From Bacteroidales bacterium (lineage in GTDB: Bacteria > Bacteroidota > Bacteroidia > Bacteroidales > UBA12077), in the NCBI GenBank assembly GCA_019038645.1, contig JAHOYT010000005.1, positions 57,367 to 121,366 on the forward strand: 64,000 nucleotides of DNA, read 5' to 3'. Positions within the stretch are counted from its first letter, which is position 1. Each line of letters starts with the position of its first letter. Below the pieces are notes generated by a model. The model did not search any database. It saw nothing but the letters and a program-made list of their open reading frames with translations, and was not told the origin of the DNA. The position numbers and the translations under genes were made by a program. Of this stretch, positions 17,101 through 24,099 are shown piece by piece.

Positions 17101-17214
17101 GGCTCTCATTGTTCCAAACAATTCTTCACCTGCCAGCCTGATTGGTTCTTGTGCTATTCCTTGTATACTAATAGTTGTAACTATTAATATAAGGATAATT
17201 TTAAATGTTTTCAT
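14131..17214 (-). CDS. Secreted Asp-box (BNR/VPS10-like) beta-propeller protein, glycosyl-hydrolase-like
   Basis: Signal peptide of about 21 residues ending GIAQ. At least nine Asp-box motifs of the SxDxGxxW type lie in the first ~730 residues (for example KSSDGG, KSIDGGTNW, KTTDGGEIW, KSNDGGKNW, RSEDMGNNW, ITMDAGKNW, KTTDFGKTW, ITIDGGISW), giving two or more propellers as in sortilin/VPS10 and sialidase-like proteins. The last ~250 residues form a beta-rich module and a helical tail. These ~1000-residue proteins are usually annotated as glycosyl hydrolase, but no sialidase catalytic set is evident, so enzymatic activity is unproven. No type IX sorting domain is seen. It is 24 nt downstream of the LolA-like gene, probably in one operon. 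Confidence 0.85.
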   Translation of the reverse strand: MKTFKIILILIVTTISIQGIAQEPIRLAGEELFGTMRARHIGPAVMSGRITDLAGHPTNSKIIYAGTAGGGIWKSSDGGVMFNSIFDDYNQSIGTIAIDPSDPDHIIWAGTGETWTRNSISPGDGLYKSIDGGTNWKKVGFAESDHISSIQINPNNSNEVYVGILGPLWGDSDKRGVYKTTDGGEIWEQLLAGNLSTGCSDLIMDPNNPDILYAAFWEFRRTAWSFNSGGKNSALYKSNDGGKNWNKIHNGFPEGVLGRFAFAVAPTNSNILYGVVESEDRSKCGLYRSENAGESWIHLNKDFELAVRPFYFSRIVIDPRDENVVVKCGLFGSISRDGGKTFKNLGPQHPDIHDIWFDINNSDIIFSGTDGGVYQSFNGTATFDMVDNLPLSQFYFVSVDNEEPYNVYGGLQDNGSWYGPSSSPGGVEAGDWKPIGGGDGFRAFRHPTKNIIYSEIYNGEGIYRYDLDKNIINTIQPFPEEGDPKFRYNWNTALQLSPNKPDRVYVGNQFLFRSEDMGNNWEKVSPDLSTNDLNKQGQTNSGGISVDNSGAEMNTTIYCITESPLDENLIWVGTDDGNVQITMDAGKNWTNVVSNIPDLPANTWCNHIEASNFNKGTAYAVFDGHYSNDNNPYVYKTTDFGKTWKSIATSDIENFARHIKEDYVNENILYLGTETGLYITIDGGISWVKFTNNMPSASVHYIALHPKKHDLVLATHGRGIIIIDDISPLREINQEILQKKAHFFESTPTVIWEQGSFGGNSTFTQFVGRNPNRNAKIIYYLKKRHTFGKMTIEIFNSNGELVGKADPGKKKGINIVHWDYIMKPPVVAKGKTYSRGGFSTLQLPADNYKLVMKKGKEVYESNIELIYDPNSSISLEDRKLKFDLSKKLFDLTQDLAYLVYEIDVITEYVNNIDFGNDKSSKVAKSLTSELTELKKTLVITTGDNYVQAADPELREKIGNLYSVVVGNSGKPSNTHYKNFKMHNSAFEAAIVKYDVLKKKQFSKIEKFVEKNELPSVTMKSFEEFLKQ

Positions 17215-17238
17215 AACTGCTTATTATAAATTCCAATA

Positions 17239-17982
17239 TTAACCTTCAGGAAAAATCAGACTTGATTTATCTATTTCAGGGTTAATTTCAACCGATTTAA
17301 TAGTAATTGTCTGACTTGGCTGACCTTTTAATCCCTGAGTAAATGAAAAAGAAAAATACAGGCCATCAACTTCCTGGTAATCGCTAAAAAATGTTTGAGC
17401 GATATTTCCTTTAGCAGGACCGCTTTTTATTTCAGCTTCAACAAGAATAGGAACGAAATTCTCTGTATCGAAATAATAATATGTAACATTTTCAACTTCT
17501 TCACCATCTACTAATGTTGGCATTTTTGTGAGTTTAATTTTGAAACATTCTGATCCTTCAATAGTTTCATTTTCTAAAAGTTCAACAGAAAACCCTTTTT
17601 CTTTGTAGTTTAAGAAAGGATCCGGAAATTCTTTTATTGCACGCTTAAGATTTTCAGTTATCTCGCTATCTTTCTTCTCGGCTTGCATAGACATCATATT
17701 CATTCCCCATGCAGTTTCGCCATCAAAAGCAATTTGAATAATTTCATTTCCTTGCAAAGTCATTTTTACAAAAGATGATCCATCTTTCCCATTATACATT
17801 ACAAGAGGAATTTCACCAATTGGAGCGTTTACACTTGCGTTGTATCGCAGACCAGTAATATTATTCCAGGCTTCTGTTCCACCTGTGTTTTCAAAATAAT
17901 TTTCAATAATTTCGTCTGCACTTTGTGCACTTACAAATAAACAGATTAATGAAAAGGCTAATAATAAAGTAATTCGTTTCAT
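17239..17982 (-). CDS. LolA-like outer membrane lipoprotein-sorting family protein
   Basis: 247 residues with a signal peptide ending VSAQ. The body reads as a half-barrel of long strands: SVNAPIGEIPLVMYNG, VKMTLQGNEIIQIAFDGETAW, then TYYYFDTENFVPILVEAEI and a final strand before IFPEG. This matches the LolA/LolB-like fold annotated as outer membrane lipoprotein-sorting protein in Bacteroidota, where family members often do not replace true LolA. It precedes the Asp-box propeller gene by 24 nt on the same strand, suggesting a paired envelope function. No Cys lipobox is present, so it should be soluble in the periplasm. Confidence 0.75.
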   Translation of the reverse strand: MKRITLLLAFSLICLFVSAQSADEIIENYFENTGGTEAWNNITGLRYNASVNAPIGEIPLVMYNGKDGSSFVKMTLQGNEIIQIAFDGETAWGMNMMSMQAEKKDSEITENLKRAIKEFPDPFLNYKEKGFSVELLENETIEGSECFKIKLTKMPTLVDGEEVENVTYYYFDTENFVPILVEAEIKSGPAKGNIAQTFFSDYQEVDGLYFSFSFTQGLKGQPSQTITIKSVEINPEIDKSSLIFPEG

Positions 17983-18167
17983 TTTTTAATTATTTAAGTT
18001 TTTATTAATATTCAATTAGTAGGACGTTTTTATAAAATATTACACAAATTATAAAAAAATAATCAGATAGGAGATTTATCAGCGTTAAACATTGTTAAAT
18101 AATGAAATGGTTTTCAAAACAATAATAAAACAAATGGAGTTTGGTTTTGTTGATTTGTTGAAATAAA

Positions 18168-18189
18168 AAATCCCGCCGAAGCGGAATTT
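18168..18189 (-). terminator. Terminator of the MFS transporter gene
   Basis: On the minus strand TTCCGC, a TTCG tetraloop and GCGGGA are followed by a T-run. The stem has one mismatch, next to the conserved CCGC/GCGG core. Confidence 0.8.
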
Positions 18190-18200
18190 GAATTGTAATT

Positions 18201-19646
18201 TTATTTTACTTTACGAATTAAAAAGCGATCATACAAAAATAGCAAGAACGAAGCTCCAACCCCAATCCCCAAAAGTACAACCCAAATTCGCCCCGGATTA
18301 TAACTTATCCACAAATAATCAGTAATTTCAGTTTGCGTCATATTTAAAAGTTCTCCGGCTTTATTAAAAAGATCAGTCTGGGAAAAAGTAACTGAAATTT
18401 CCGGAACTGATAATCCTTTCAAAGCTAAATCATTTTGTAACAAAGTAACTTTATCAGACATTTTACCATAAACTCCACCCGAAATATAGCCTGCTAAAAG
18501 ATTTCCCAGGGTTACTGGTAGGAATGACATCCCCATATAAAGAGCAATTTTATCTTTAGGAGCAATCTTTCCAATATACTCCATAATTTTTGGTGATCCG
18601 GCCATTTCACCAACACCAAAAATAAAAATGGAAGCAATAATAAAGAATGGATTGTTTGTAAAAAGTGTTAGCGACATACCAATAGAACATACAAAGAAAC
18701 CTGTCATCATAGACGTTAATGGTTTCCATTTCATTATTATTGTTGAAACAACAATCTGGAACATGATAATATACATGGCATCCATAGTAGTAATGTACTC
18801 AGCAGCAATTGTACCATCTTCGGAGCCGATTTTTTCAATTAACCAGGGCCATACTTTTTCAATGAAATTATATAAAGAATGAGTGTCTACCCACTGATCA
18901 ATAAATACGGGTAAAGTATAAAACAACTGGAAATACATGGACCAGAATCCAGCTACTATAACAAGAAAAATTATGAATTTATAATCTTTTAATGCGACAA
19001 AAATATTTTTAAAAATTAAAATAATTGATTTTCCAAATGATAAATCAGAAGGTTTTCTTTCAGGTTCTTTGAATAAGAACAAAAAAGGAATATTTACTAA
19101 AATAAAAACAGCACTTAAATAAAATACACTTGTATATGAAATTTTACTAAACTGCAATGCAACAAGTGGTCCGATAAAAGCTCCCACATTTACCATCCAG
19201 TAATAAATTCCGAATCCTATAGAGGAGGTTGTATCGTCGGTTGTTTTCGAAATAGTTGCTGTAATAACTGGTTTGAACAAGGAGCCACCGATTGCAACAA
19301 AAAGGAAAATGGCGAAGAATGATCCAAACGAGCGGCAATATGGCATTACAATAAATCCAATAGCATAAACAATAAACGCTGAAAAAAGAATCTTTTTATA
19401 TCCGTAGCGATCTGCAATTGCTCCTGTAATAATCGGAAGAAAATAAAGAACAGCAGTTCCGATACCCATTATCATCCCTTTTTCTGCCTGACTAAAACCA
19501 AGCGCTCCAATATCGGTTGATTTTGTCAGGTAATTTGCCAGCAACATATAAAATCCGTACCAGGCCCAACGTTCAAATAGTTCCATTGAATTCGCAACCC
19601 AGAATGTGCGTGGGAATTTTCTAAATACACTTACTTTATTCGACAT
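18201..19646 (-). CDS. MFS transporter, POT (proton-dependent oligopeptide transporter)-like
   Basis: 481 residues with about 12-14 hydrophobic helices. The first helix has the POT-family ExxER proton-coupling motif in MELFERWAWYGFYML. The loop between helices 2 and 3 has the MFS signature GAIADRYGYKK. A longer hydrophilic region with the IDQWVDTHS segment separates the two halves. POT proteins import di- and tripeptides with protons, and this Bacteroidota subgroup is annotated simply as MFS transporter, so the substrate is uncertain. Single gene with its own terminator. The conserved ExxER and GxxxD motifs appear intact. Confidence 0.85.
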   Translation of the reverse strand: MSNKVSVFRKFPRTFWVANSMELFERWAWYGFYMLLANYLTKSTDIGALGFSQAEKGMIMGIGTAVLYFLPIITGAIADRYGYKKILFSAFIVYAIGFIVMPYCRSFGSFFAIFLFVAIGGSLFKPVITATISKTTDDTTSSIGFGIYYWMVNVGAFIGPLVALQFSKISYTSVFYLSAVFILVNIPFLFLFKEPERKPSDLSFGKSIILIFKNIFVALKDYKFIIFLVIVAGFWSMYFQLFYTLPVFIDQWVDTHSLYNFIEKVWPWLIEKIGSEDGTIAAEYITTMDAMYIIMFQIVVSTIIMKWKPLTSMMTGFFVCSIGMSLTLFTNNPFFIIASIFIFGVGEMAGSPKIMEYIGKIAPKDKIALYMGMSFLPVTLGNLLAGYISGGVYGKMSDKVTLLQNDLALKGLSVPEISVTFSQTDLFNKAGELLNMTQTEITDYLWISYNPGRIWVVLLGIGVGASFLLFLYDRFLIRKVK

Positions 19647-19742
19647 AATTTTATGTTTTTGAATCGTTGTTCAGGATTAATTTTTCATAGCACTAATATC
19701 TGATAAAATTTCAAATTTCAAATAATAAATCTTAATTACTTG

Positions 19743-19757
19743 CCTGCTGCAAGCAGG
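19743..19757. repeat. Short intergenic hairpin CCTGCT-GCA-AGCAGG
   Basis: Perfect 6-bp stem with a 3-nt loop followed by AATTC. It resembles the degenerate GGAAT-ended hairpins elsewhere in the window. It is too far upstream of the MFS gene to be its terminator. Confidence 0.4.
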
Positions 19758-19941
19758 AATTCAGTTTTCAAAGTTTGAATATTGTTATTTGCTATTTTGA
19801 TTTATTAACAACGAATATTTGACATATCGAAAAATGGAAAGTTTAAAAGCCCTAAATCTGTATTTAATCTGCGGTTTAGAAACATGTTTTAAATCATGAA
19901 AAAAAAGTATTAAAAAGATTTGGAGATACCACTTTCTTGTT

Positions 19942-19949
19942 TACTTTTG
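19942..19949 (+). promoter_or_regulatory. Strong -7 promoter element, TACTTTTG
   Basis: TACTTTTG followed by CACCCC, the same arrangement as at the tRNA and rpsO promoters. It implies a transcript starting near 19955, 276 nt upstream of the gpmI start. Confidence 0.65.
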
Positions 19950-19954
19950 CACCC

Positions 19955-20124
19955 CTTTTAAAGAGTTAATTTATTTATCTCCACCTTGTTGAAGGTGCTG
20001 AAAAACATAAGATTTAAAGTTTAATAAAAATACACAGGTTTAGAAATATTAGGGTTAGTTTTTTCATTAGTAAATTTTAGGGTTAGAGAAAAGAGAATGG
20101 CTTAGTTTGAGTTGTTCTCTTTTT
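19955..20124 (+). ncRNA. Candidate small RNA or structured leader upstream of gpmI
   Basis: It begins at the expected start site of the TACTTTTG promoter. It contains a CACCTT-GTTG-AAGGTG hairpin (19982-19997), two TTAGGGTTAG direct repeats and ends with AGAGAA (20092-20097) pairing with TTCTCT (20115-20120) followed by T. The last element has a 17-nt loop, so it is a modest terminator. No known RNA family was recognised; it may be an independent ~170-nt RNA or the gpmI 5' leader. Confidence 0.35.
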
Positions 20125-20230
20125 CGTTTTAATAAACTCAATAATTTTATTTGGGCATAAAAAAGAATAATTTTGTAAGAACTTTTTTGGAAAGAACTTG
20201 TTCTAAAATAAAATGAAAAAAGGAGATAAA

Positions 20231-21760
20231 ATGACTAATAATCAGAAAGTGATTTTGCTAATTCTTGATGGTTGGGGAATTGGAAATAAAGCGAAATCAG
20301 ATGTAATATATAATGCAAATACTCCATTTATAGATAGTTTATATACAAAATATGCACACTCACAATTACAAACGTCAGGCAATAATGTAGGTTTGCCTGA
20401 TGGTCAAATGGGAAATTCAGAAGTAGGACATTTAAATATAGGAGCAGGTCGTGTTGTTTATCAGGATTTAGTAAGAATTAATAAGGCAGTTGAAGATTAT
20501 AGTATTGCGTCGAATGAAGCTTTGGTAACTGCATTTAATTATGCCAAAGAAAAAAACGTTGCAGTTCATTTTATTGGACTTGTTTCTGATGGCGGTGTTC
20601 ATTCGTCTGATAAGCATTTATATAAATTGTGTGATTTAACAAAAGATCATGGATTGGAAAAAGTATATATTCATGCTTTAACCGATGGTCGCGATGTTGA
20701 TCCGCGAAGCGGAAAAGGTTTTATTCAAGATTTAGAAAATCATTTAGAGAAATCGAATGGTGAAATAGCGACTTTAGTTGGGCGTTATTATGGAATGGAT
20801 CGCGATAAGCGTTGGGAAAGAATAAAAGAAGCATACGATTTGTATGTTCATGGAAAAGGAAAGCAAACAGCCGATATAGTTAAATCAGTTCAGGAATCCT
20901 ACAATGAAGGTATTACCGATGAATTTATTAAACCAATTGTAAAAATTGATGCTAATGGAAATCCTATTGGTAAAATTCAGCCAAACGATGTTGTAATTTG
21001 TTTTAATTTCCGTACAGATCGTTTACGTGAGATGACGATTGTGTTAACTCAGCAAAATATGCCAGAGCATGAAATGAAAACTATGCCATTGCATTATGTT
21101 ACCTTAACTCGTTACGATGAATCATTTAAAAATATTCATATTGCTTATGATAAAGATAATTTACCAAATACATTAGGTGAGATTTTAGCTAATAATGGTA
21201 AAAAACAAATTCGTATTGCTGAAACAGAAAAGTATGCACACGTAACTTTCTTTTTCTCAGGAGGTCGCGAAGAAGAGTTCGAAAATGAAAAACGAATCTT
21301 AATTCAATCACCTAAAGTAGCGACCTATGATTTACAACCTGAGATGAGTGCCTGTTTAGTTAAGGATGCTATAGTCGAGGAATTAAAAAAGAAAGAAACA
21401 GACTTTATTTGTTTAAATTTTGCAAATGGAGATATGGTTGGTCATACAGGTATTTACGAAGCTATTACCAAAGCTGTTGAAGCGGTTGATCAGTGCGTGA
21501 GTGAAGTTATTGAAACAGCAAAAGCAAATGGATATGAGGCCATTATAATTGCTGATCATGGAAATGCTGATAATGCTGTTAATGCGGATGGATCTGAAAA
21601 TACAGCACATTCCTTAAATCCAGTTCCATTTATTTTAGTTTCAGATCGATTTAAATCTGTTGAGAATGGAATTTTGGCAGATGTTGCTCCAACTATTTTA
21701 AACTTAATGGGATTTGATGTGTCAGAAGAAATGACCGGAAAAAATTTAATAAAAGAATAA
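20231..21760 (+). CDS. gpmI: 2,3-bisphosphoglycerate-independent phosphoglycerate mutase
   Basis: Interconverts 3- and 2-phosphoglycerate in glycolysis using two Mn2+ ions and a phosphoserine intermediate. The N-terminal [11 protein letters not shown] supplies a metal-binding Asp, S63 in [14 protein letters not shown] is the phosphorylated serine, and the C-terminal IADHGNADN and TAHSLNPVP segments hold further metal ligands. The frame opens at ATG 20213, but ATG 20231 has AGGAG about 6 nt upstream and gives [16 protein letters not shown], the usual family N-terminus; 509 residues is normal. The next gene starts 10 nt after the stop. A promoter at 19942 would give a long leader. Confidence 0.96.
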   Translation: MTNNQKVILLILDGWGIGNKAKSDVIYNANTPFIDSLYTKYAHSQLQTSGNNVGLPDGQMGNSEVGHLNIGAGRVVYQDLVRINKAVEDYSIASNEALVTAFNYAKEKNVAVHFIGLVSDGGVHSSDKHLYKLCDLTKDHGLEKVYIHALTDGRDVDPRSGKGFIQDLENHLEKSNGEIATLVGRYYGMDRDKRWERIKEAYDLYVHGKGKQTADIVKSVQESYNEGITDEFIKPIVKIDANGNPIGKIQPNDVVICFNFRTDRLREMTIVLTQQNMPEHEMKTMPLHYVTLTRYDESFKNIHIAYDKDNLPNTLGEILANNGKKQIRIAETEKYAHVTFFFSGGREEEFENEKRILIQSPKVATYDLQPEMSACLVKDAIVEELKKKETDFICLNFANGDMVGHTGIYEAITKAVEAVDQCVSEVIETAKANGYEAIIIADHGNADNAVNADGSENTAHSLNPVPFILVSDRFKSVENGILADVAPTILNLMGFDVSEEMTGKNLIKE

Positions 21761-21770
21761 TGATCAGCTA

Positions 21771-22388
21771 ATGAATTATATGATGCAGGTGGGCAATTGT
21801 ATCGTGGGGGCAGAATTGCTCGAAGAAAATTTCCTTTGTAACCTTGATAGCTGTAAAGGGCATTGTTGTATTGAAGGTGAATCCGGTGCTCCTTTGGAGG
21901 AAGAAGAAATTGAGTTAATTGAAAAATACTATCCAAAGTTTGAAAAATTTCTTAGAGAAGATGCTATTAAAGAGATAAAGAAAAATGGTTATACTGTAAT
22001 TGATAAAAAGGATGGTGAGCCGGTTACTCCATTATTGAAAGGAAAAGAATGTGTTTACACTATTTTTGAGCACGGAATTGCTAAATGTGGAATTGAAAAA
22101 GCATTCTTAAAAGGGAAAATTTCTTTTCGAAAACCAATCTCATGTCATTTATATCCAATCAGAATAAAAAAATTGGGAGATGATATGGATGCTCTGAATT
22201 ATCATTTCTGGAATGTTTGCGATCCTGCACGAAAATATGGTTGTAAAAAAAACGTGAAAGCGTATGAGTTTTTAAAAGATGCTTTAGTTCGTAAATATGG
22301 AAATGAATGGTACAATGAGCTTCTTGAAGCAGCTGAAGTTTACAAAAAAGAAATGGAGTATTCAGAAAAATCTAAAGATTGCGAATGA
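21771..22388 (+). CDS. DUF3109 family cysteine-cluster protein
   Basis: 205 residues. An N-terminal cysteine cluster (FLCNLDSCKGHCC) and further Cys in GKECVYTIF, AKCGI, SCHLYPIR, NVCDPARKYGC form the pattern of DUF3109, related to YkgJ-like proteins thought to bind a zinc or iron-sulfur centre. The PISCHLYPIR segment is characteristic. The function in Bacteroidota is not established. The start is uncertain among ATG 21771, 21780 and 21783; relatives usually begin close to MIQI, which favours the later ones. It lies 10 nt after gpmI, so it is probably co-transcribed. No signal peptide, so cytoplasmic. Confidence 0.85.
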   Translation: MNYMMQVGNCIVGAELLEENFLCNLDSCKGHCCIEGESGAPLEEEEIELIEKYYPKFEKFLREDAIKEIKKNGYTVIDKKDGEPVTPLLKGKECVYTIFEHGIAKCGIEKAFLKGKISFRKPISCHLYPIRIKKLGDDMDALNYHFWNVCDPARKYGCKKNVKAYEFLKDALVRKYGNEWYNELLEAAEVYKKEMEYSEKSKDCE

Positions 22389-22458
22389 GTTTGAAAAGTA
22401 TTAATTTAGGCACTCGTTTTAAAAATACGTAATAATCAATAATAAAAATCAAAATAAA

Positions 22459-23829
22459 ATGGAAAAAGTAAAACAGTACATCGATGCGAATAAGGATCGG
22501 TTTCTTGAGGAATTATTTGAGTTAATTAGAATTCCTTCAATTAGTTCAATAAAAGATCATAAGCCAGATATGGTAAAAACTGCTGAAGCTATAAAAGCGG
22601 CTTTATTAGAAGCTGGTTGCGATAAAGCAGATGTAATGCCTTCTAACGGAAATCCTGTAGTTTATGCTGAGAAATTAATTGATCCGGCAAAGCCAACCGT
22701 TTTGGTTTATGCTCATTACGATGTTATGCCTGTTGATCCAATCGACTTATGGGATACCAAACCTTTTGAGCCTGTTGTGAAAGACGGTAAGATTTGGGCT
22801 CGTGGTGCCGATGATGATAAAGGACAAGGTTTTATGCATGTCAAAGCTTTCGAGGCTATGGTAAAAACTGATTCTTTGCCATGTAATGTGAAATTCATGA
22901 TTGAGGGTGAAGAAGAAATTGGTTCTCCAAGTCTTCCAAAATGGTGTGAGCAAAATAAAGAGCTTGTAAAAGCTGATATTATTTTAGTTTCTGATACAGG
23001 AATGATTGCTCCTGATATTCCATCTATTACTACCGGTTTACGTGGATTATCTTATTGGGAAGTTGAAATGACAGGGTCAAGCAGAGATCTTCACTCAGGT
23101 TTGTTTGGTGGTGCTGTTGCTAACCCGATTAATATATTGGCGAAAATGATCACCGATATGGTCGATGAGAATGGCCGTATTACCATTCCGGGATTCTACG
23201 ATGATGTTTTGGAAGTTTCTGATGCTGAAAGAGCAAAAATGGCTGAAGCACCATTTGATGTGGAAGAATATAAAAAAGCAATTGATGTAAAAGAACTTTA
23301 TGGAGAGAAAGGATTCTCAACTAATGAGCGTACAGGTATTCGTCCATCATTTGATGTTAACGGTATTTGGGGCGGATATACCGGAGAGGGAGCTAAAACA
23401 GTTCTTCCTTCAAAAGCATTTGCGAAAATTTCTTCCCGCTTAGTTCCAAATCAAAATAATGAGAAAATAGCTAAATTGTTTAAAGAGCATTTCGAGAAAA
23501 TTGCACCTGATTATGTAAAAGTAAATGTTGAATTTTTACATGGAGGACAAGCTTATGTTTGCCCGATAGATATACCTGCTTACAAAGCTGCTGAAAAAGC
23601 TTACGAAGAAATATATAACAGAACACCCGTACCTGTTCGTAGTGGAGGTAGTATTCCTATTATTTCTGAGTTCGAGAAAATTTTAGGAATTAAATCTGTT
23701 TTAATGGGATTTGGCTTAGAGGCTGATGCAATTCACTCTCCAAATGAAAATTATCCTTTAGAGCAATTCTATAATGGTATTAATACAATTCCTTATTTCT
23801 ATAAATATTATGCCGAAATAATGAAATAG
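22459..23829 (+). CDS. M20-family dipeptidase (metallopeptidase)
   Basis: 456 residues. Metal-site motifs of the M20 family are visible in order: the first His in YAHYDVMPVDP, the bridging Asp in ARGADDDKGQG, the general-base Glu pair in IEGEEEIGS, an Asp in LVSDTGM and a C-terminal His in ADAIHSPNE. The lid/dimerisation domain lies between about 190 and 370 (RDLHSGLFGG). The family hydrolyses dipeptides and related amides in the cytoplasm. It starts 70 nt after the DUF3109 gene and ends with a strong terminator. Confidence 0.93.
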   Translation: MEKVKQYIDANKDRFLEELFELIRIPSISSIKDHKPDMVKTAEAIKAALLEAGCDKADVMPSNGNPVVYAEKLIDPAKPTVLVYAHYDVMPVDPIDLWDTKPFEPVVKDGKIWARGADDDKGQGFMHVKAFEAMVKTDSLPCNVKFMIEGEEEIGSPSLPKWCEQNKELVKADIILVSDTGMIAPDIPSITTGLRGLSYWEVEMTGSSRDLHSGLFGGAVANPINILAKMITDMVDENGRITIPGFYDDVLEVSDAERAKMAEAPFDVEEYKKAIDVKELYGEKGFSTNERTGIRPSFDVNGIWGGYTGEGAKTVLPSKAFAKISSRLVPNQNNEKIAKLFKEHFEKIAPDYVKVNVEFLHGGQAYVCPIDIPAYKAAEKAYEEIYNRTPVPVRSGGSIPIISEFEKILGIKSVLMGFGLEADAIHSPNENYPLEQFYNGINTIPYFYKYYAEIMK

Positions 23830-23850
23830 GATAATTAGAATAATATTTAA

Positions 23851-23880
23851 AATCCCGGTCTTTTAGGCCGGGATTTTTTT
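23851..23880 (+). terminator. Rho-independent terminator of the dipeptidase gene
   Basis: AATCCCGG (23851-23858) pairs with CCGGGATT (23868-23875) across a 9-nt loop, followed by T to 23880. Confidence 0.9.
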
Positions 23881-23896
23881 GTTTTGAATATTTGTT

Positions 23897-23916
23897 ATTC
23901 CCGCGGAGGCGGGAAT
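23897..23916. repeat. Intergenic hairpin repeat ATTCCCGC-GGAG-GCGGGAAT
   Basis: Perfect 8-bp stem with a GGAG loop followed by CTA. It is the cleanest copy of a family also seen in part at 14031-14051. Confidence 0.75.
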
Positions 23917-24099
23917 CTATTTTATGAATGTTTTTGTAAAAATGCAAAAAAATATGTAGTAGTATATCAAAATAAGGGGGAGTAATTTAAAAAAGATATA
24001 AATAATCAAATTATGGTATTAAAATTAAGGGGTAAGGATAAAAATATTGTATTATTGTATTTGAATTTACAATTATTATCTCGTAATATTTAATTACCT

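Larger units (their letters stand above)
19647..20230. other. Gene-free region upstream of gpmI
   Basis: 584 nt without a credible reading frame. It holds a small CCTGCT/AGCAGG hairpin (19743-19757), a strong TACTTTTG promoter element (19942-19949) and a candidate small RNA or leader (about 19955-20124). It also has two copies of TTAGGGTTAG (starting at 20050 and 20078). The final ~100 nt before gpmI are very AT-rich. Confidence 0.6.

Noticed and set aside
19647..20212. TTAGGGTTAG repeats as telomere-like sequence
   Set aside because: Only two copies in an AT-rich leader; no array and no replicon end. Kept only as a feature of the candidate RNA.
21556..21936. 126-codon minus-strand frame across the gpmI/DUF3109 junction
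   Set aside because: Overlaps two genes with strong family matches and lacks a promoter or homologous features.
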